A stretch of 33,146 nt of DNA from the NCBI GenBank assembly GCA_017883165.1, contig JADGOC010000025.1:1-33146 (forward strand), written 5' to 3'. The notes under the pieces are model-generated. The model saw only the letters and a list, made by a program, of their open reading frames with translations. It had not been told where the DNA came from and did no database searches. Source of the DNA: Acidobacteriota bacterium (lineage in GTDB: Bacteria > Acidobacteriota > Vicinamibacteria > Vicinamibacterales > CAVVIG01). Numbering within the stretch: the stretch's first letter is position 1; the number at the start of each line of letters is the position of its first letter. Below, in pieces: positions 31,114 to 33,146 of this stretch. The translations under genes were made by a program, and so were the position numbers.

Positions 31114-32727
31114 ATGCGCACACAACAGTTCGGCCGGCGTTGGTCCCGGGTCCTTTCTGCATTTCTCTTCGCCCTAATCGTCGCATGGGTCTCAACGGCG
31201 GCCACCGCACGTGGCGACAGCCGTCCGATCGTTAGCGAACTCGTCACGGCTGAAGCGTCTCCGGACGGTGCGGAGTGCGCGAAGCTGATGAAACTGTCGC
31301 TGCCTGACACGGTCATCTCGTCCGCCGCGGTGGTTCCGGCCAAAGGCGAGATGCCCGAGTACTGCAAGGTCATCGGAGGCATCGAACAGGTGATCCTCTT
31401 CGAGATCGACCTGCCCACGATTACCTGGAACGGCAAGTTCTTCTTCGCGGGCGGCGGCGGGTATAACGGCACGATCCCGACGCTCGCTCACGCGGTGGTC
31501 AGGGGCTATGCGGCGGCAGGCTCGGACACGGGTCATCGGGGCGAGCACTGGGACGGGTCGGCGCTGTACAACAATCCGCAGGCGCAGATCAATTACGCGC
31601 ACCGCGGCGCCCACCTCGTGACGACGATCGGGAAGGAGGTCGTCAAGGCGTTCTACGGCAGGGCGCAGCGGCGCTCCTATTTCATGGGCTGCTCGAACGG
31701 CGGCAAGATGGGGCTCATGGCGGTGCAGCGGTACCCCGGGGACTTCGACGGCGTCGTCGCCGGCGGCTTCGTGGCCGACCGCACCAAACTGATGATGATG
31801 TTCGACTGGACGCAGCGAGCGCTGCTCGGCGCGGAGATTCCGCCGCACAAGATCCCCGCGATGGAGAAGGCCACGCTTGCGGCGTGCGATGCTCGCGACG
31901 GCCTCAAAGATGGCCTCATCGATCGCCCCGACCTCTGCAAGTTCGATCCGAAGGTGCTGACCTGTCAAGGTGCCGATGGCCCGGAGTGTCTGACGCCCGC
32001 CCAGGTGACCGCATGGCAGAAGATTCTGGACGGACCGCGGAACTCTGCCGGGCAGCAATTGTTCTCCGGATTCTCGCCCGGCCATGAAGGCGATTACCCG
32101 GAGTACATCACCGGGTTCGGATCCATGCATGGATATCCATCGAGCAACTTCATGTACATGGACAGCTTCATGCGCTGGTTCGTGTTCGGCCCGAGCTACG
32201 ATTCGGTGCGACAGTTCGACTACGACAAGGATCCAGCGGCGCTGGTGAGGTTCGAAAACGATCAGAATGCCGTGCAGACCGACCTGTCGCCGTTCAGGAA
32301 ACACGGTGGCAAGCTGATCCTGTACAACGGTTGGGCGGACCATTCGACGCCTCCGCTGCGGGCCGCTCAGTACTACGAGGACGTCCGTCAGGCGAACGGT
32401 CCGGCGACCGACGAGTTCGTCCGTCTGTTCATGCCGCCGGGCATGTATCACTGCGGGCGAGGACCCGGACCGAACGCCTTCGGCGCGCGCGGTCAGGAGA
32501 TCGTCAGGATGGGCGATCCCGACTACGACATCATGGCGGCGCTCGACCGGTGGGTCGAGCAGGGAGTCGCCCCTGCGAAGATCATCAGCACGAAGTTCAA
32601 GGGCGACGATCCGAAGCAGGGGGTCGCTCGCACGCGACCGGTCTGTCCATATCCCGAAATGGCGAAGTACACGGGTTCAGGCAGCATCGACGATGCCGCG
32701 AGCTTCGTGTGTGGCAACCCCCAATAG
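31114..32727 (+). CDS. exported tannase/feruloyl esterase-family protein
   Basis: 537 residues. A signal peptide covers about 1-33 (RVLSAFLFALIVAWVSTAATA). The alpha/beta hydrolase core of the tannase/feruloyl esterase family shows WNGKFFFAGGGGYNG (oxyanion region), nucleophile S194 in MGCSNGGKMG, the acid in LYNGWADHSTPP, and the His in MPPGMYHCGRGPGP. Paired Cys near the Ser and His match the family's active-site disulfide. It hydrolyses esters of phenolic acids such as gallate or ferulate; the exact substrate is unknown. GAGGAGA five bases before ATG 31114 fixes the start. The amidohydrolase gene follows after 51 bases. Confidence 0.9.
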   Translation: MRTQQFGRRWSRVLSAFLFALIVAWVSTAATARGDSRPIVSELVTAEASPDGAECAKLMKLSLPDTVISSAAVVPAKGEMPEYCKVIGGIEQVILFEIDLPTITWNGKFFFAGGGGYNGTIPTLAHAVVRGYAAAGSDTGHRGEHWDGSALYNNPQAQINYAHRGAHLVTTIGKEVVKAFYGRAQRRSYFMGCSNGGKMGLMAVQRYPGDFDGVVAGGFVADRTKLMMMFDWTQRALLGAEIPPHKIPAMEKATLAACDARDGLKDGLIDRPDLCKFDPKVLTCQGADGPECLTPAQVTAWQKILDGPRNSAGQQLFSGFSPGHEGDYPEYITGFGSMHGYPSSNFMYMDSFMRWFVFGPSYDSVRQFDYDKDPAALVRFENDQNAVQTDLSPFRKHGGKLILYNGWADHSTPPLRAAQYYEDVRQANGPATDEFVRLFMPPGMYHCGRGPGPNAFGARGQEIVRMGDPDYDIMAALDRWVEQGVAPAKIISTKFKGDDPKQGVARTRPVCPYPEMAKYTGSGSIDDAASFVCGNPQ

Positions 32728-32778
32728 TCGAACAGCGGACGCTGACCTGGGGCGGAGTGACTGCAGGTGGGGAGACAC

Positions 32779-33146
32779 ATGAGCGAGCTCGATCGACGAG
32801 GTTTTCTGACCAGCACCATTGCGGCGCTCGGTCTGTCCGCGACCGCCCGCTGGGACGAGGTCGCGGCGTTCATGCAGGCGGCGGCTGGCGCCAAGGCCCA
32901 GCGCATCGACATCCACCATCACTTCGCGCCCCCGGCGTGGGTCGCGGAAGTGAAGGGGCGGCCGCTGCTGCAGACGGCCAACACCACATGGACGCCGGAA
33001 AAGTCGATCGAGGACCTCGACCGCGCCGGCAGCGCGGCGGCGGTGATCTCCATCACCAACCCCGGCCTGTGGTTCGGCGACAACCAGACGACGAACCGGA
33101 TTGCGCGCGCGTGCAACGAGTACGGCGCGAAGCTGGTGCAGCAGTA
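32779..33146 (+). CDS. amidohydrolase family 2 protein, 3' end outside the window
   Basis: The first 122 residues are visible. A Tat-like leader (LDRRGFLTSTIAALGLSATA) precedes the metal-binding start of an amidohydrolase-2 TIM barrel, QRIDIHHHFAPPAW, and a first helix with SIEDLDRAGSAAAVISITNPG. This family includes decarboxylases of aromatic acids (ACMSD, resorcylate decarboxylase types). GGGGAG precedes the ATG. Next to the tannase-family esterase, a role on released phenolic acids is plausible but unproven; an exported location would be unusual for known members. Confidence 0.82.
   Translation, partial: MSELDRRGFLTSTIAALGLSATARWDEVAAFMQAAAGAKAQRIDIHHHFAPPAWVAEVKGRPLLQTANTTWTPEKSIEDLDRAGSAAAVISITNPGLWFGDNQTTNRIARACNEYGAKLVQQ

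Noticed and set aside
1-33146. CRISPR array, prophage or transposase genes
   Set aside because: No regularly spaced direct repeats with unique spacers and no integrase, transposase or phage structural motifs were found; the ORF6N scrap is too short to count.

Overview
The window is about 33 kb of high-GC bacterial chromosome, read here as Acidobacteriota, probably a Vicinamibacteria-type genome. The grounds are its GC-rich codon use, the very short RpoZ, PEGA-domain and HEAT-repeat secreted proteins, an EF-P with an Asn-tipped loop, an M1 peptidase, and the linkage uvrC - M50 protease - trpS - scpA - scpB. The placement is an inference. I see no phage, insertion-sequence transposase, CRISPR array or rRNA. 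Nearly all genes are housekeeping or repair genes, and the unusual content lies between and inside them.

Layout. 1-1295: the end of an M23 peptidase and rpoZ (both minus), then a small zinc-ribbon gene. 1316-4813: an outer-membrane-type barrel protein and a PEGA-domain protein (minus), csbD (plus), an SDR and a spermidine-synthase-like methyltransferase (minus), and tRNA-Thr(CGU). 4874-10698 (plus): a c-type cytochrome, a MarR regulator, uvrA, a HEAT-repeat protein and a 3-methyladenine DNA glycosylase. 10695-13313: an M1 aminopeptidase (minus). 13345-16783 (plus): a cysteine-rich leader peptide plus attenuator, then precorrin-2 dehydrogenase, uroporphyrinogen-III methyltransferase and a siroheme sulfite/nitrite reductase. 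16816-19566 (plus): a SAM-I riboswitch followed by homoserine dehydrogenase and threonine synthase. 19563-21161 (minus): hsp20 and an HtrA-type protease. 21223-24459 (plus): efp, a YjjX-type NTPase, tdk, a membrane protein and ku. 24477-25355: a CDP-alcohol phosphatidyltransferase (minus). 25424-30466 (plus): uvrC, M50 protease, trpS, scpA, scpB. 30467-31113: a decayed or low-complexity spacer. 31114 to the end: a tannase-family esterase and the start of an amidohydrolase.

The most interesting system is the sulfur-assimilation region. Upstream of the siroheme and sulfite reductase genes lies a 31-codon reading frame with six consecutive Cys codons, then a hairpin, an alternative antiterminator helix, and a strong intrinsic terminator ending just before the first structural gene. 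This is the architecture of ribosome-mediated transcription attenuation responding to charged tRNA-Cys. The next operon is headed by a SAM-I riboswitch whose P4 arm appears to have absorbed a REPIN-like palindromic repeat. Sulfide production and the homoserine branch are therefore each predicted to be controlled by RNA that senses a sulfur metabolite.

A second theme is small repeats that invade genes. One palindromic element occurs twice: in frame inside uvrC, and at the very 5' end of the glycosylase gene, with a compensatory base change between copies. Separately, heptanucleotide tandem repeats with a different unit at each locus sit at convergent gene ends, in one intergenic gap, and in frame inside uvrA.
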